A DNA stretch of 64,000 nt from NCBI RefSeq assembly GCF_000718555.1, contig NZ_JOAN01000020.1, positions 1 to 64,000 of the forward strand, given 5' to 3'. The notes beneath the pieces are model-generated. The model had not been told where the DNA came from and searched no databases. It saw nothing but the letters and a program-made list of their open reading frames with translations. Within the stretch, counting starts at the first letter, position 1; the number at the start of each line of letters is the position of its first letter. Made by a program: the position numbers and the translations under genes. Of this stretch, positions 33,880 through 42,991 are shown piece after piece. The stretch comes from Micromonospora chokoriensis. Lineage in GTDB: Bacteria; Actinomycetota; Actinomycetes; Mycobacteriales; Micromonosporaceae.

Positions 33880-34878
33880 TCATGCGGGAGCCGGGTGGAG
33901 CACCGAGTCCAGCCAGCGCAGCTGACGTCGGACGTGGATCGCTTCGCCACCCTCGTGGCCGTTGAACGGGTAGACGTGCATCTCCCGCTCTGGTGGGACG
34001 GGTCGCCCGTTCGAGGCCCCGTAATGGTTGTAGGCGGCGAAGGCGGTTCGCGGTGGGCAGACGGTGTCGCGTTGGCCGACTCCGAAATGCGCCGGCGCCG
34101 TCGCGCGCCGCGCGAAACTGACTCCGTCGACATAGGACAGCGTGCGCCACACCGCCTCTTCGGCCTCCCGGTGCACGGCCAGGTATCGGGCGATCTCGCC
34201 GTAGGGCGCTAGGTCGGTGAGCGCAACGGTTCGGCGCATGTCGCAGAGGAAAGGGGCGGTGGTCAGCACCGCGCTGAGGTCGTCGACGAGACCGGCAACA
34301 GCCAGGGCGATGCCGCCGCCCTGGCTGTTGCCGACCACGGTGACCCGGTCACCCTCGACGCCCGGCAGGGCGCGGACCGCGTCGACCGCCCGGACCGCGT
34401 CGGTGATCAGGCGGCGGTAGTGGTAGTCACCCGGGTCGAGGATCCCCCAGGTGACTGGCGTAGGGCCGCCGGGAGCGCCGTGCGGGTCGGGGGTGTCCCC
34501 GGCCCCGTGCTGCCCCGCCTGGCCCCGGTTGTCCATCAGCAGGTGCGCGTACCCGGCCGTCGGCCAGGTCAGCCGTTCGTGGGGCAGACCACGGCCGCGG
34601 CCGTATCCGGCGTACTCGATGACGGCCGGCAGCGGCTCTCGAACCCCAGCCGGGCGGGTGTACCAGGCGCGCACCCTCTCACCGCCGAAGCCGGCGAACG
34701 TGACGTCCCAGGAGTCGAGCAGCCGCAGGTCGGTGGGCTCCGGACGGACGTCGACGAGCACCGGCACGCTGGACGCCTCGGCGAGCGTGTCCCGCCAGAA
34801 CGCGTCGAAGTCGTCGGGCTCGGCCACCTCGGGGGCGTACCGCTGGAGTTCGTCGAAGGTGAAGGCGGAGTGGGGCAC
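33880..34878 (-). CDS. CE7-type acetyl-xylan esterase / cephalosporin-C deacetylase family
   Basis: 332 residues, no signal peptide, so cytoplasmic. This is an alpha/beta-hydrolase with the CE7 pattern: AYDFDAFW-like start (PDDFDAFWRDTLAE), RGQ motif (DNRGQAGQ), nucleophile Ser185 (VGNSQGGGIAL), Asp271 (GQRDTVCPP) and His308 (NGHEGGE). Such enzymes remove acetyl groups from imported xylo-oligosaccharides. It lies 22 bases downstream of the LacI gene on the same strand, so regulator and esterase form one operon. The GTG start is preceded by GAGGA at short spacing. Confidence 0.85.
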   Translation of the reverse strand: MPHSAFTFDELQRYAPEVAEPDDFDAFWRDTLAEASSVPVLVDVRPEPTDLRLLDSWDVTFAGFGGERVRAWYTRPAGVREPLPAVIEYAGYGRGRGLPHERLTWPTAGYAHLLMDNRGQAGQHGAGDTPDPHGAPGGPTPVTWGILDPGDYHYRRLITDAVRAVDAVRALPGVEGDRVTVVGNSQGGGIALAVAGLVDDLSAVLTTAPFLCDMRRTVALTDLAPYGEIARYLAVHREAEEAVWRTLSYVDGVSFARRATAPAHFGVGQRDTVCPPRTAFAAYNHYGASNGRPVPPEREMHVYPFNGHEGGEAIHVRRQLRWLDSVLHPAPA

Positions 34879-34900
34879 GGGTCCTCGCAGGGGGCCGGGG

Positions 34901-35938
34901 TCAGTGCGGATTGGCGGGAGGCGCGGTGCTCTCCCGGACGACCAGTTCGGTCACCAGGTCGATCCGGCTGGTCGCCGGCTCGTTGCCCCTGGTCAGGTCG
35001 AGCAACATCTGGGTGGCGATGCCGGCCATGTCACGCAACGGCTGGTTGATCGTGGTGAGGGCCGGGTCGGTCCAGGCGGAGACCGGCAGGTTGTCGTACC
35101 CGATCACCGAAAGGTCCTCGGGCACTCGGAGGCCGCACTGGCGGGCGGCCCGGAGCACCCCCATGGCCTGGGTGTCCGACCCGGCGAAGATCGCCGTCGG
35201 GCGGTCAGGTCGCTGGAGCAGTTGCAGCCCGTGAACGTGCCCGGCCCCGGCGGAGAAGCTGCCGTAGCGGATCAGCTCGCGGTCGACCGCGATCCCGGCT
35301 TCGTCGTGGGCCGACTGGAAGCCGGCGGCGCGGGCGCGGCTGCACAGCACATCGGGTGGCCCAGAGATGATGGCGATCCGCCGGTGCCCCAGCTCCAACA
35401 GGTGCCGGGCGGCGAGTAGACCGCCGTTCCAGTTGTTCGACCCGACGGTGGGCACTGAGGCTGAGGTCGCGCTGTCGGTGTCGACCACGACGAACGGTAT
35501 GCCCTGTCGCCGCAGGTGCTGCTGTTGGGCCTCGGCTAGATGGGACAGGACGAACACCACGCCCAGTGGGCGGTCGGCGAGAAGCGCCTCCAGCCATCGC
35601 GCTGGCGGGCGGTGCGCGCCGTCGAGTTGGGTGATCGACAACCCGATGCCGGCCGCGGAGGTCACCGCCTCGACGCCCTTCAGGATCTCCATCGCCCAAC
35701 CCGTGTCGAGCTCGTGGAACACGAGGTCGACACGGCCGCTGCTGGTCGGGTGTCGCCGAGCGCGGCGCTGGTACTGGTGGCGGTCGAGGCTCGCCTCCAC
35801 GCGCGCTCTGGTGCTGGGCGCCACATCGCCGCGTCCGTTGAGGACCTTGGACACGGTCGCGACGGAGACGCCGACATCGTTGGCGATGGTCGCGATGGTG
35901 GTGGAGGCGGGTGGGTCGAGCGGGCGGTGCTCTGTCAT
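34901..35938 (-). CDS. LacI-family regulator of the xylan locus (BxlR-like)
   Basis: 345 residues. The N-terminal LacI helix-turn-helix and hinge (TTIATIANDVGVSVATVSKV, LNGRGDVAPSTRARVEASL) are followed by a periplasmic-binding-like sensor domain (LAALLA-type VFVLSHLAEAQQ, GHRRIAIISGP, FAGSDTQAMGVLRAA, LSVIGYDNLPVSAW). It should repress the divergent GH3/transport operon until a xylo-oligosaccharide binds. The chosen ATG has GAGG 5 bases upstream; the longer frame would run through a GAAAGTTTC palindrome (35957-35969) 19 bases before the start, which is more likely its own operator. The similarity to Streptomyces BxlR is recalled, not computed. Confidence 0.83.
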   Translation of the reverse strand: MTEHRPLDPPASTTIATIANDVGVSVATVSKVLNGRGDVAPSTRARVEASLDRHQYQRRARRHPTSSGRVDLVFHELDTGWAMEILKGVEAVTSAAGIGLSITQLDGAHRPPARWLEALLADRPLGVVFVLSHLAEAQQQHLRRQGIPFVVVDTDSATSASVPTVGSNNWNGGLLAARHLLELGHRRIAIISGPPDVLCSRARAAGFQSAHDEAGIAVDRELIRYGSFSAGAGHVHGLQLLQRPDRPTAIFAGSDTQAMGVLRAARQCGLRVPEDLSVIGYDNLPVSAWTDPALTTINQPLRDMAGIATQMLLDLTRGNEPATSRIDLVTELVVRESTAPPANPH

Positions 35939-35956
35939 CGCAGCCTCATACAGCAT

Positions 35957-35969
35957 CCGAAAGTTTCGG
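35957..35969. promoter_or_regulatory. GAAA-S-TTTC palindrome in the LacI gene leader
   Basis: A perfect 13-base palindrome CCGAAA-G-TTTCGG centred on 35963, 19 bases upstream of the LacI start. The GAAASTTTC core recurs upstream of the divergent GH3 gene (36173-36181), so autoregulation by the LacI protein is likely. Confidence 0.6.
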
Positions 35970-36118
35970 GCGACCTTAACACGATCAGACATTCACGCTA
36001 GTTGGTGTCGCAGTCAGGCCGCCCGTTCGCGGGTCATTGCGCGGCTGATCGGCAACTGAGCGCCGATGGCGGAGTCACCGTGTGCAGGGAACAACCGCTG
36101 GTAGTCCGAATGAGACTC

Positions 36119-36183
36119 TTGACACACATCGATGCGGCACTTAGGTTGCCGAAAAGGTTGCGCAGGTTTCCGGAAAGTTTCGG
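36119..36183 (+). promoter_or_regulatory. Promoter and tandem operators of the xylo-oligosaccharide operon
   Basis: A consensus -35 TTGACA (36119-36124), 17-base spacer and -10 TAGGTT (36142-36147) precede two overlapping palindromes: TTTCCGGAAA (36167-36176) and GAAAGTTTC (36173-36181). They sit just downstream of the predicted transcription start (about 36154), a roadblock position for a LacI-family repressor. A related imperfect element (CCGAAAAGGTT) lies at 36149. The 316-base gap between the LacI and GH3 starts holds nothing else evident. Confidence 0.65.
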
Positions 36184-36254
36184 ATCGTGAGAAACGTCCG
36201 CCACGGAACTGATTCCGCGACGCGGGGATGTGGCTGGAGCTAAGGGGTCAAGGC

Positions 36255-38618
36255 ATGAGAAGTCAGTTGCCCGGGGACAGCGGCGCCGCGCCGTGGCGCG
36301 ATCAGCGGCTGTCGCCGACCGAGCGGGCCGAGGCGCTCCTGCCGAAGATGTCCCTGGAGGAGAAGGTCGCCCAGCTCTTCGGGGTCTGGGTCGGCGCCGA
36401 GGCCAGCGGCGAGGGCGTCGCACCGCACCAGTCGGACATGATCAGCGAGCTGCCGCCGTGGAGCACGGTCATCCAGTACGGGTTGGGCCAGCTCACCCGC
36501 CCGTTCGGCACCGCCCCGGTCGACCCGGTGCTCGGCGCCCGGTCGCTGGCGGCCTCGCAGGCACAGATCGTGGCCGCCAGTCGGTTCGGTATCCCGGCGC
36601 AGGTGCACGAGGAGTGCCTCACCGGGTTCGCGGCGTGGCGGGCCACCGTCTACCCGACCCCGCTCAGCTGGGGTGCGTCCTTCGACCCCGAACTGGTCGA
36701 GGCGATGGCCGACCGGATCGGGCGGTCCATGCGCGCCGCCGGAGTGCACCAGGGTCTCGCACCGGTCCTGGACGTCACCCGCGACTACCGCTGGGGTCGC
36801 ACCGAGGAGACCATCGGCGAGGACCCCTACCTGGTCGGGACGACCGGTGCCGCGTACGTGCGGGGCCTGGAGCGGGCCGGCGTGGTGGCCACGCTGAAGC
36901 ACTTCGCCGGATACTCCGCCTCCCGGGGCGGACGCAACCTCGCACCGGTGCCGATGGGTCGCCGGGAGTTGGCCGACGTCATCCTGCCGCCGTTCGAGAT
37001 GGCGCTGCGCCACGGCGGTGCCCGCTCGGTGATGAACTCCTACGCCGAGATCGACGGCCTGCCCGTCGCCGCTGACCACGGGTTGCTGACCGGGCTGCTG
37101 CGCGACGAGTGGGGCTTCACCGGCACCGTGGTGGCCGACTACTTCTCCGTTCGCTTCCTGCAGACCCTGCACGGTGTGGCCGCGGGCGCTGCCGACGCGG
37201 CCCGGCTCGCCCTGCGGGCCGGCATCGACGTCGAGTTGCCCACTGTGGACACCTTCGGTGAGCCGCTGGTGGCGGCGGTGCGCAGCGGCGAGGTCGACGA
37301 GGCGCTGATCGACAGCGCGCTACGTCGGGTGCTGATCCAGAAGATCGAGATCGGTCTGCTCGACGAGGGCTGGCAGGCGCTGCCCGGGGACGTGGCGTCC
37401 CTGCGCTTCGACGACGAGGCCAGCCAGGACGTCGCCGTACGCCTGGCTCGCGAGTCCGTCGTCCTGGTGCGCAACACCGGCGTCCTCCCGCTGCCCGGTG
37501 TCGGCCGGGTCGCCCTGGTCGGGCCGGTCGCCGACGACCCGATGGCCATGCTCGGCTGCTATTCGTTCCCGAACCACGTGGGCGTGCACCACAGCGATGC
37601 CGGGCTCGGCCTGGACATCCCCTCACTGCGCGACGAGTTGGCCCGCCGCGTCCCGATGCTCACCCACGAGCCGGGCTGCGCCATCACCGGCGACGACACC
37701 TCGGGTTTCCCGGCCGCGGTCGCCGCGGCAGCCGCCGCCGACGTGTGCGTGCTGGCCGTCGGTGACCGGGCGGGCATGTTCGGCCGGGGCACCTCCGGTG
37801 AGGGCTGCGACGCCGCCGACCTGCGGCTACCCGGCGTGCAGGCCGACCTCGTCCGTGCCGTCCTCGCCACCGGCACCCCGGTCGTCCTGGTGTTGATGAC
37901 TGGTCGCCCCTACGCGCTCGGCCCGGAGTTCGACCGCGCGGCAGCCGTGGTGCAGGCGTTCTTCCTCGGCCAACTCGGCGGGCAGGCGCTCGCCGAGGTG
38001 CTCACCGGCGCGGTCAACCCCTCCGGGCGGTTGCCGGTCAGCATTCCCCGCGATGCCGGCGGAATGCCGAGCACCTACCTCGCGCCGCCGCTCGGCCGGC
38101 GCAACAAGGTCTCCTCGATCGACCCGACCCCGGCGTACCCGTTCGGCCACGGGCTGAGCTACACCACCTTCGAGTGGTCCGACGCGATGGTGGTCGAGCC
38201 GCGCGACGAACCGGCTACCTGGCCGGTCGACGGTGAGGTGCGGGTGCGCGTGACGGTCGCCAACACCGGTGACCGGGCCGGCACCGAGGTCGTGCAGCTC
38301 TACCTGCACGACCCGGTCGCCCAGACCACCCGTCCCGTGGTCCGGCTGATCGGCTACACCCGGCTGCCGTTGGAGCCTGGCGAGGTGGCGCACGTGACGT
38401 TCGGCGTACCGGCCGACGTGGCGTCGTTCATCGGGCTGTCTGGTCGGCGCATCGTCGAGCCCGGCGACGTCGAGCTGCGGTTCGGCCGATCGAGCGGCGA
38501 CGTGGCGGCGAGCCTGCCGCTGCGACTGGTCGGCGCCGAGCGCCAGGTCGGCTACGAGCGGGAACTGCTCACCTCGGTGCGGGTCGAGCCCCTCGTGGCT
38601 GTCCGGCAGCCGGCATAG
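36255..38618 (+). CDS. GH3 glycoside hydrolase, probable beta-xylosidase
   Basis: 787 residues without a signal peptide, so an intracellular enzyme. It has a GH3 N-domain (TIM barrel) with LDVTRDYRWGRTEETIGEDP, the substrate-anchoring KHFAGY (215-220) and nucleophile Asp295 (GTVVADYFS). The second domain (SVVLVRNTGVLPLP ... GREPYALG-like region) supplies the acid/base, and a C-terminal fibronectin-like domain (VTVANTGDRAGTEVVQLYL) follows. The VADYFSVxFL variant is typical of actinobacterial beta-xylosidases such as BxlA. It is the first gene of the importer operon and would hydrolyse imported xylo-oligosaccharides to xylose. AAGGGG lies 8 bases before the ATG. Confidence 0.87.
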   Translation: MRSQLPGDSGAAPWRDQRLSPTERAEALLPKMSLEEKVAQLFGVWVGAEASGEGVAPHQSDMISELPPWSTVIQYGLGQLTRPFGTAPVDPVLGARSLAASQAQIVAASRFGIPAQVHEECLTGFAAWRATVYPTPLSWGASFDPELVEAMADRIGRSMRAAGVHQGLAPVLDVTRDYRWGRTEETIGEDPYLVGTTGAAYVRGLERAGVVATLKHFAGYSASRGGRNLAPVPMGRRELADVILPPFEMALRHGGARSVMNSYAEIDGLPVAADHGLLTGLLRDEWGFTGTVVADYFSVRFLQTLHGVAAGAADAARLALRAGIDVELPTVDTFGEPLVAAVRSGEVDEALIDSALRRVLIQKIEIGLLDEGWQALPGDVASLRFDDEASQDVAVRLARESVVLVRNTGVLPLPGVGRVALVGPVADDPMAMLGCYSFPNHVGVHHSDAGLGLDIPSLRDELARRVPMLTHEPGCAITGDDTSGFPAAVAAAAAADVCVLAVGDRAGMFGRGTSGEGCDAADLRLPGVQADLVRAVLATGTPVVLVLMTGRPYALGPEFDRAAAVVQAFFLGQLGGQALAEVLTGAVNPSGRLPVSIPRDAGGMPSTYLAPPLGRRNKVSSIDPTPAYPFGHGLSYTTFEWSDAMVVEPRDEPATWPVDGEVRVRVTVANTGDRAGTEVVQLYLHDPVAQTTRPVVRLIGYTRLPLEPGEVAHVTFGVPADVASFIGLSGRRIVEPGDVELRFGRSSGDVAASLPLRLVGAERQVGYERELLTSVRVEPLVAVRQPA

Positions 38619-38629
38619 GAGGCCGAGGA

Positions 38630-39619
38630 ATGACATCCACGCTGCGGCCACCGCCGCCGGCGCCACCGACGTCTCCGGCGGAGGCGGCTAACCCCGCCCC
38701 ACGGTCGCCGCGACGCCGTCGCAGCTGGCGGCAGGCGCTGCGCCGGGACTGGCAGCTCTACTCCCTCGCCGTCCTGCCGTTGCTGTTCTTCCTGGTCTTC
38801 CGGTACCTGCCGATGGTCGGCAACATCATCGCCTTCCGCCGTTTCAAGCCGGGCGGCAGCATCTTCGGTGAGTACTGGGTCGGGCTGCGGTACTTCCGGA
38901 TGTTCCTCACCGACCCGACGTTCTGGGAGGTGTTCACCAACACCATCGTGCTCGGGACACTGACCCTGCTGTTCTGTTTCCCGCTGCCGATCGTGCTGGC
39001 GCTGCTGCTCAACGAGGTCCGGGCCCGCCGCTTCAAGAGGTTCGTCCAGTCCGTCTCCTACCTGCCGCACTTCCTGTCGATCGTGATCGTGGCGGCGATG
39101 GTCATGCAGCTCACCTCGATCGACGGCACGGCCAACCAACTCGTCCGGCTGTTCGGTGGGGACGCGGTGGCGTTCCTGCAACAACCGGAGTGGTTTCGCA
39201 CCATCTACGTCTCGTCCGAGGTCTGGCAGACCGTCGGTTGGGGCACGATCCTCTACCTTGCAGCCCTCACCACAATCGACGAGGACCTGTACGAGGCAGC
39301 CCGGATCGACGGCGCCAGCCGGCTCCGGCAGACCTGGCACGTCACGTTGCCGGGCATCCGGCCGACGATGGTGACGCTGCTGATCCTCAACATCGGCAGC
39401 TTCCTGGCGGTCGGGTTCGAGAAGATCCTGCTGCTCTACAACCCGCTGACCTACCCGACCGCGGACGTGGTCTCCACCTACCTGTTCCGGATGGGCTTCC
39501 AGTCCAGCAACTTCAGCTACGCCGCCGCCATCGGCCTCTTCGAGGCGGTGATCGGGCTGATCCTCGTCCTGTCGGCGAACGTCATCTCCCGTCGCACGGT
39601 GGGGACGAGCCTGTGGTGA
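38630..39619 (+). CDS. lplB: Oligosaccharide ABC permease, LplB type
   Basis: 329 residues. A Pro/Arg-rich cytoplasmic N-terminus (about 45 residues) precedes six membrane segments. The ATPase-docking EAA loop reads DLYEAARIDGASRLRQTWHV. NIIAFRRFKPG and FMxFEKILLLYNPLTYPTADVVSTYL-type segments are characteristic of LplB permeases that take up large oligosaccharides such as aldouronates in Paenibacillus. Start ATG with GAGGA upstream, 11 bases after the GH3 stop. Stop overlaps the next permease start. No ATPase gene is in the operon; a shared MsiK-type ATPase elsewhere is expected. Confidence 0.85.
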   Translation: MTSTLRPPPPAPPTSPAEAANPAPRSPRRRRSWRQALRRDWQLYSLAVLPLLFFLVFRYLPMVGNIIAFRRFKPGGSIFGEYWVGLRYFRMFLTDPTFWEVFTNTIVLGTLTLLFCFPLPIVLALLLNEVRARRFKRFVQSVSYLPHFLSIVIVAAMVMQLTSIDGTANQLVRLFGGDAVAFLQQPEWFRTIYVSSEVWQTVGWGTILYLAALTTIDEDLYEAARIDGASRLRQTWHVTLPGIRPTMVTLLILNIGSFLAVGFEKILLLYNPLTYPTADVVSTYLFRMGFQSSNFSYAAAIGLFEAVIGLILVLSANVISRRTVGTSLW

Positions 39620-40527
39620 CCCTCGGTACGAAGATCGACGCCCCGAAGACGCGCGGGCCGGTGGACAGCCGGGGTTATCGGATCTTCCGAATCGTCAACA
39701 CTGTCGTCCTGCTCGGCGTCGTGGTCGTGACGCTGTATCCGTTCCTCAACATCGTGGCCCGGTCACTGAGCGACGAGGCGTACATCATCGCCGGGAAGGT
39801 GAACATCGTCCCGCGTGGGTTCGACCTGACCGCGTACAAGCTGGTCATGTCCGACGCGATGTTCTGGACGAACTACCGCAACACGGTGGTGTACACGGTG
39901 GTCGCCACGCTCATCTCGATCGTGCTGACCACCTGTTACGCGTACGTGCTGTCGAAGCCACAGCTGCGAGGGCGCCCCTTGCTCATCGGTATCGCGCTGT
40001 TCACCATGTTCTTCTCCGGTGGCCTGATTCCCAACTACGTGCTGGTCACCAGCCTGGGGATGAAGAACACCATCTGGGCCGTGGTGATCCCCAACGCCAT
40101 CAGCGTGTTCAACCTGCTGGTCATGAAGGCCTTCTTCGAGAGTCTGCCAGGCGAGCTGGAGGAGGCCGCGGCGGTCGACGGGCTGAACACGTACGGCATC
40201 CTGCTGCGGATCGTGCTGCCGTTGTCGAAGGCGATCATCGCCACGATGGTGCTCTTCTACGCGGTCTCCTTCTGGAACTCGTGGTTCACCGCGTTCCTCT
40301 ACATGGACCGGCAGGACCTGCTGCCGGTCACCGTCTACCTGCGCAACCTCATCGCGGGTGCCACCGACGCACAGCAGTCCGGCGCCGCCGACGCCGACGT
40401 CGTGCAGGCCGCAGCGACCCTCCAGGCCGTGACGATCGTGCTCACCACCCTGCCGATCCTGGCGGTCTACCCCTTCGTCCAGCGGTACTTCGTCTCCGGC
40501 GTCATGCTCGGCGCGGTCAAGGGATGA
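39616..40527 (+). CDS. ytcP: Oligosaccharide ABC permease, YtcP type
   Basis: 303 residues, starting at a GTG within the LplB stop. Six membrane segments with TLYPFLNIVARSLSDEAYI near the start (YtcP-typical), TCYAYVLSKPQLRGR, FFSGGLIPNYVLVTSLGMKN and the docking loop ELEEAAAVDGLNTYGILLRI. It ends YPFVQRYFVSGVMLGAVKG, the classical CUT1-family C-terminus. Together with LplB it forms the membrane channel for the binding lipoprotein encoded 50 bases downstream. Confidence 0.87.
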   Translation: MTLGTKIDAPKTRGPVDSRGYRIFRIVNTVVLLGVVVVTLYPFLNIVARSLSDEAYIIAGKVNIVPRGFDLTAYKLVMSDAMFWTNYRNTVVYTVVATLISIVLTTCYAYVLSKPQLRGRPLLIGIALFTMFFSGGLIPNYVLVTSLGMKNTIWAVVIPNAISVFNLLVMKAFFESLPGELEEAAAVDGLNTYGILLRIVLPLSKAIIATMVLFYAVSFWNSWFTAFLYMDRQDLLPVTVYLRNLIAGATDAQQSGAADADVVQAAATLQAVTIVLTTLPILAVYPFVQRYFVSGVMLGAVKG

Positions 40528-40577
40528 CGTCGAGCGCCACACCGCTTCCGCCAACCCCACCACCGAAAGGACGAGCC

Positions 40578-42215
40578 ATGCTCCACAAGACGTGGCGCCG
40601 CGTGGCGATAGCCACCGCGGGTCTGCTCGCGCTGACCCTTACCACCGCCTGCTCCGAGGACCCGGCTGAGTCGACTGACCTCTCCGAGAACCGGGTCGGC
40701 GCAATGGCCGACTACAGCGTCGGCGACCAGTTCAAGGCCACCGAGGCGCTCTCGTTCTCCACCCTCTACAACAACCACACGTTCTACCCGCTCAAGGAGG
40801 ACTGGCTGTTCTGGTCGGAGCTGACCAAGCGGACCAACGTCAAGATCGACCCGGTCGCCGTGCCGCTGAGCGACTACGAGCAGAAGCGCAGCCTGCTGAT
40901 CGGTGCCGGGGACGCTCCACTGATCATTCCGAAGACGTACCACCCGCAGGAGGACGCGTTCGTGTCCTCCGGGGCGATCCTCCCGGTGAGCGACTACCTG
41001 GATCTGATGCCCAACCTGAAGGACAAGATCAGCAGGTGGAACCTCAAGCCGGAGATCGACAACCTGCGGCAGTCCGACGGTAAGTTCTACCTGCTGCCCG
41101 GCCTGCACGAGAAGCCGACCCAGGACTACACGGTGCTGGTGCGCACCGACATCATGCAGGAGCTCAACCTCGCCGTCCCGAAGACCTGGGACGAGCTGTA
41201 CACGGTGCTCAAGGCGATGAAGGCGAAGTACCCGAACGTCTACCCGTACTCCGACCTCTTCAGCAAGCCCAACCCGACCGGCGCCCTGCTGAACCTCCTC
41301 GGCTCGGCCCACGGCACCTTCGCCGGCTGGGACTTCCAGCACGCCACCTGGGACCCGGCGGCGAAGAAGTTCAACTACACCGGCTCGTCCGAGCAGTACA
41401 AGCAGATGGTCACGTTCCTGCACAAGCTCGTCGCCGAGGGTCTGCTCGACCCGGAGAGCTTCACCCAGACCGACGACCAGGCGCGGCAGAAGCTCGCCAA
41501 CGGGAAGTCGTTCGTGGTCACCGGCAACGCGCAGACCCTGGTCAACAACCACCGGCCCGACCTGGCCAAGACGCTGCCGAAGGCGAAGATGGCCAAGATC
41601 CCGTTGCCGGTCGGCCCGGCCGGAGAGATCAACCCCTTCTCCCGACTGGAGAACGGCATCATGATCTCCACGAAGGCCCGGGAGAGCAAGAACTTCGTGG
41701 CCATGATGCAGTTCATCGACTGGCTGTGGTATTCCGACGCCGGCATGGAGTTCGCTCGCTGGGGCGTCGAGGGCACCACCTTCACCAAGGACGCCTCCGG
41801 CAAGCGTGCCGTCACCGCCGACGTCGACGTCCTCGGGCTCAACCCCAAGGGCACCAAGCACCTGCAGAAGGACTTCGGCTTCTACAACGGCGTCTTCGCC
41901 TACGGCGGCACCCCCGACCTGGTCCGTGGTTTCTTCTCCCCGGAGGAGTTGGAGTTCCAGAAGGTGATGGACGCGCGCAAGCCGAGGGAGGTCCCCCCGC
42001 CGCGCCCGTTCACCGATGAGGAACGCGAGCAGGTGTCGCTCTGGGAAACCCCGCTGAAGGACTTCGTCACCCAGAACACGCTGAAGTTCGCCCTGGGGCA
42101 GCGTCCGCTCAGCGAGTGGGACGCGTACGTGGCCGAGCTGAAGGCCAAGAACTCCGAGCAGTACATCGACCTGGTCAACAAGGCGTACGAGCGGTTCCAG
42201 AAGAACAACGGCTGA
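40578..42215 (+). CDS. lplA: Oligosaccharide-binding lipoprotein, LplA type
   Basis: 545 residues. A type II signal peptide ends in the lipobox LTLTTAC (Cys25). The mature part is a large (cluster D) solute-binding protein with PVAVPLSDYEQKRSLLIGAGDAP, LPGLHEKPTQDYTVLVRTDIMQELNL and AMMQFIDWLWYSDAGMEFARWG, as in LplA/AguE-like proteins that bind long oligosaccharides. In this locus the ligand is most likely methylglucuronoxylo-oligosaccharides, given the GH67 gene. GAAAGGA precedes the ATG. A strong hairpin after the stop probably stabilises the message, so that binding protein is made in excess. Confidence 0.85.
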   Translation: MLHKTWRRVAIATAGLLALTLTTACSEDPAESTDLSENRVGAMADYSVGDQFKATEALSFSTLYNNHTFYPLKEDWLFWSELTKRTNVKIDPVAVPLSDYEQKRSLLIGAGDAPLIIPKTYHPQEDAFVSSGAILPVSDYLDLMPNLKDKISRWNLKPEIDNLRQSDGKFYLLPGLHEKPTQDYTVLVRTDIMQELNLAVPKTWDELYTVLKAMKAKYPNVYPYSDLFSKPNPTGALLNLLGSAHGTFAGWDFQHATWDPAAKKFNYTGSSEQYKQMVTFLHKLVAEGLLDPESFTQTDDQARQKLANGKSFVVTGNAQTLVNNHRPDLAKTLPKAKMAKIPLPVGPAGEINPFSRLENGIMISTKARESKNFVAMMQFIDWLWYSDAGMEFARWGVEGTTFTKDASGKRAVTADVDVLGLNPKGTKHLQKDFGFYNGVFAYGGTPDLVRGFFSPEELEFQKVMDARKPREVPPPRPFTDEEREQVSLWETPLKDFVTQNTLKFALGQRPLSEWDAYVAELKAKNSEQYIDLVNKAYERFQKNNG

Positions 42216-42220
42216 TCAGC

Positions 42221-42261
42221 GGGGTCCGGTCGGGCAGCCCGTCGCGGCCCGACCGGACCCC
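42221..42261 (+). terminator. Intra-operon hairpin after the binding-protein gene
   Basis: A perfect 14-base-pair stem (arms 42221-42234, 42248-42261) with a 13-base loop begins six bases after the stop. It lies inside the operon, so it may act as a partial terminator or 3' stabiliser that raises binding-protein expression over the downstream enzymes. Confidence 0.6.
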
Positions 42262-42301
42262 GGCGAGGACGGGTCAGCTACGTCCACCGGAGGGAGCGAT
42301 C

Positions 42302-42991
42302 GTGGGTGGCGCGGCCCAGACCTGGAGGCAGTTCGGCGACGGACCACTGTCGCGGATCACCTCGCGCGTCTACATCCTGCTCGTGGTCGAGCTGCTCCTG
42401 TTGCTCACCACGGTGCCCGCCCTGCTCCCGCTGCTGGTGCTGGGCCGCGACCCCAGCAACCTGCCGCTGGCCGCGCTCTTACTGGTGCCGGTCGGCCCGG
42501 CCTTCTCCGCCGCCCTGTACACCCTGCGCCACCAGCAGGCCGACCTGACCGACCTGCACCCGGCAGCCCTGTTCTGGCGTGGCTACCGGGCCAACGCGTT
42601 CGGGGCCCTGCGCATCTGGGTGCCGACGCTGCTGTGGCTGACCGTGCTCGCCATCAACCTCGCGTACTTCGGTGCGGTCGGCCTGGCGAGCTGGTGGGCG
42701 GTGCCGCTGGTGCTGATCGCAGTGGGCGTGACGCTCTGCGCGGCCAACGCCCTGGTGATCACCTCGCTGTTCGACTTCCGCACCCGGGACGTGCTGCGGC
42801 TGGCCGTGCACTTCCTCGTGCGTACCCCCGGTGTCTTCATCGGCAATGCCCTGCTGCTGGCCGCGGCGGCCGGGATCACCGCGGTCTTCTCCGAGGCGGT
42901 GCTGATGCTGCTCGCGTCGATCGCGGTCCTGGCGTTCCTGCGCATCAGCGACCCGATGATCCACCTGATCCGGAAGGAATTCGTCGCATGA
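42302..42991 (+). CDS. DUF624 (YesL-like) membrane protein
   Basis: 229 residues with about five membrane segments. It shows the DUF624 pattern: RITSRVYILLVVELLLLLTTVPALLP at the N-terminus, LPLAALLLVPVGPAFSAALYTLRHQ, then FWRGYRANAFGALRIWVP, the polar loop typical of YesL. YesL-like proteins accompany LplB/YtcP importers in pectin and xylan loci, but their role is not known. The GTG start follows GGAGGGAG at 7 bases. The stop overlaps the GH42 start. Confidence 0.8.
   Translation: MGGAAQTWRQFGDGPLSRITSRVYILLVVELLLLLTTVPALLPLLVLGRDPSNLPLAALLLVPVGPAFSAALYTLRHQQADLTDLHPAALFWRGYRANAFGALRIWVPTLLWLTVLAINLAYFGAVGLASWWAVPLVLIAVGVTLCAANALVITSLFDFRTRDVLRLAVHFLVRTPGVFIGNALLLAAAAGITAVFSEAVLMLLASIAVLAFLRISDPMIHLIRKEFVA

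Noticed and set aside
40281..40577. Longer N-terminus of the oligosaccharide-binding protein
   Set aside because: The upstream part overlaps the YtcP permease gene, whereas the ATG at 40578 has a ribosome site and begins a proper lipoprotein signal.
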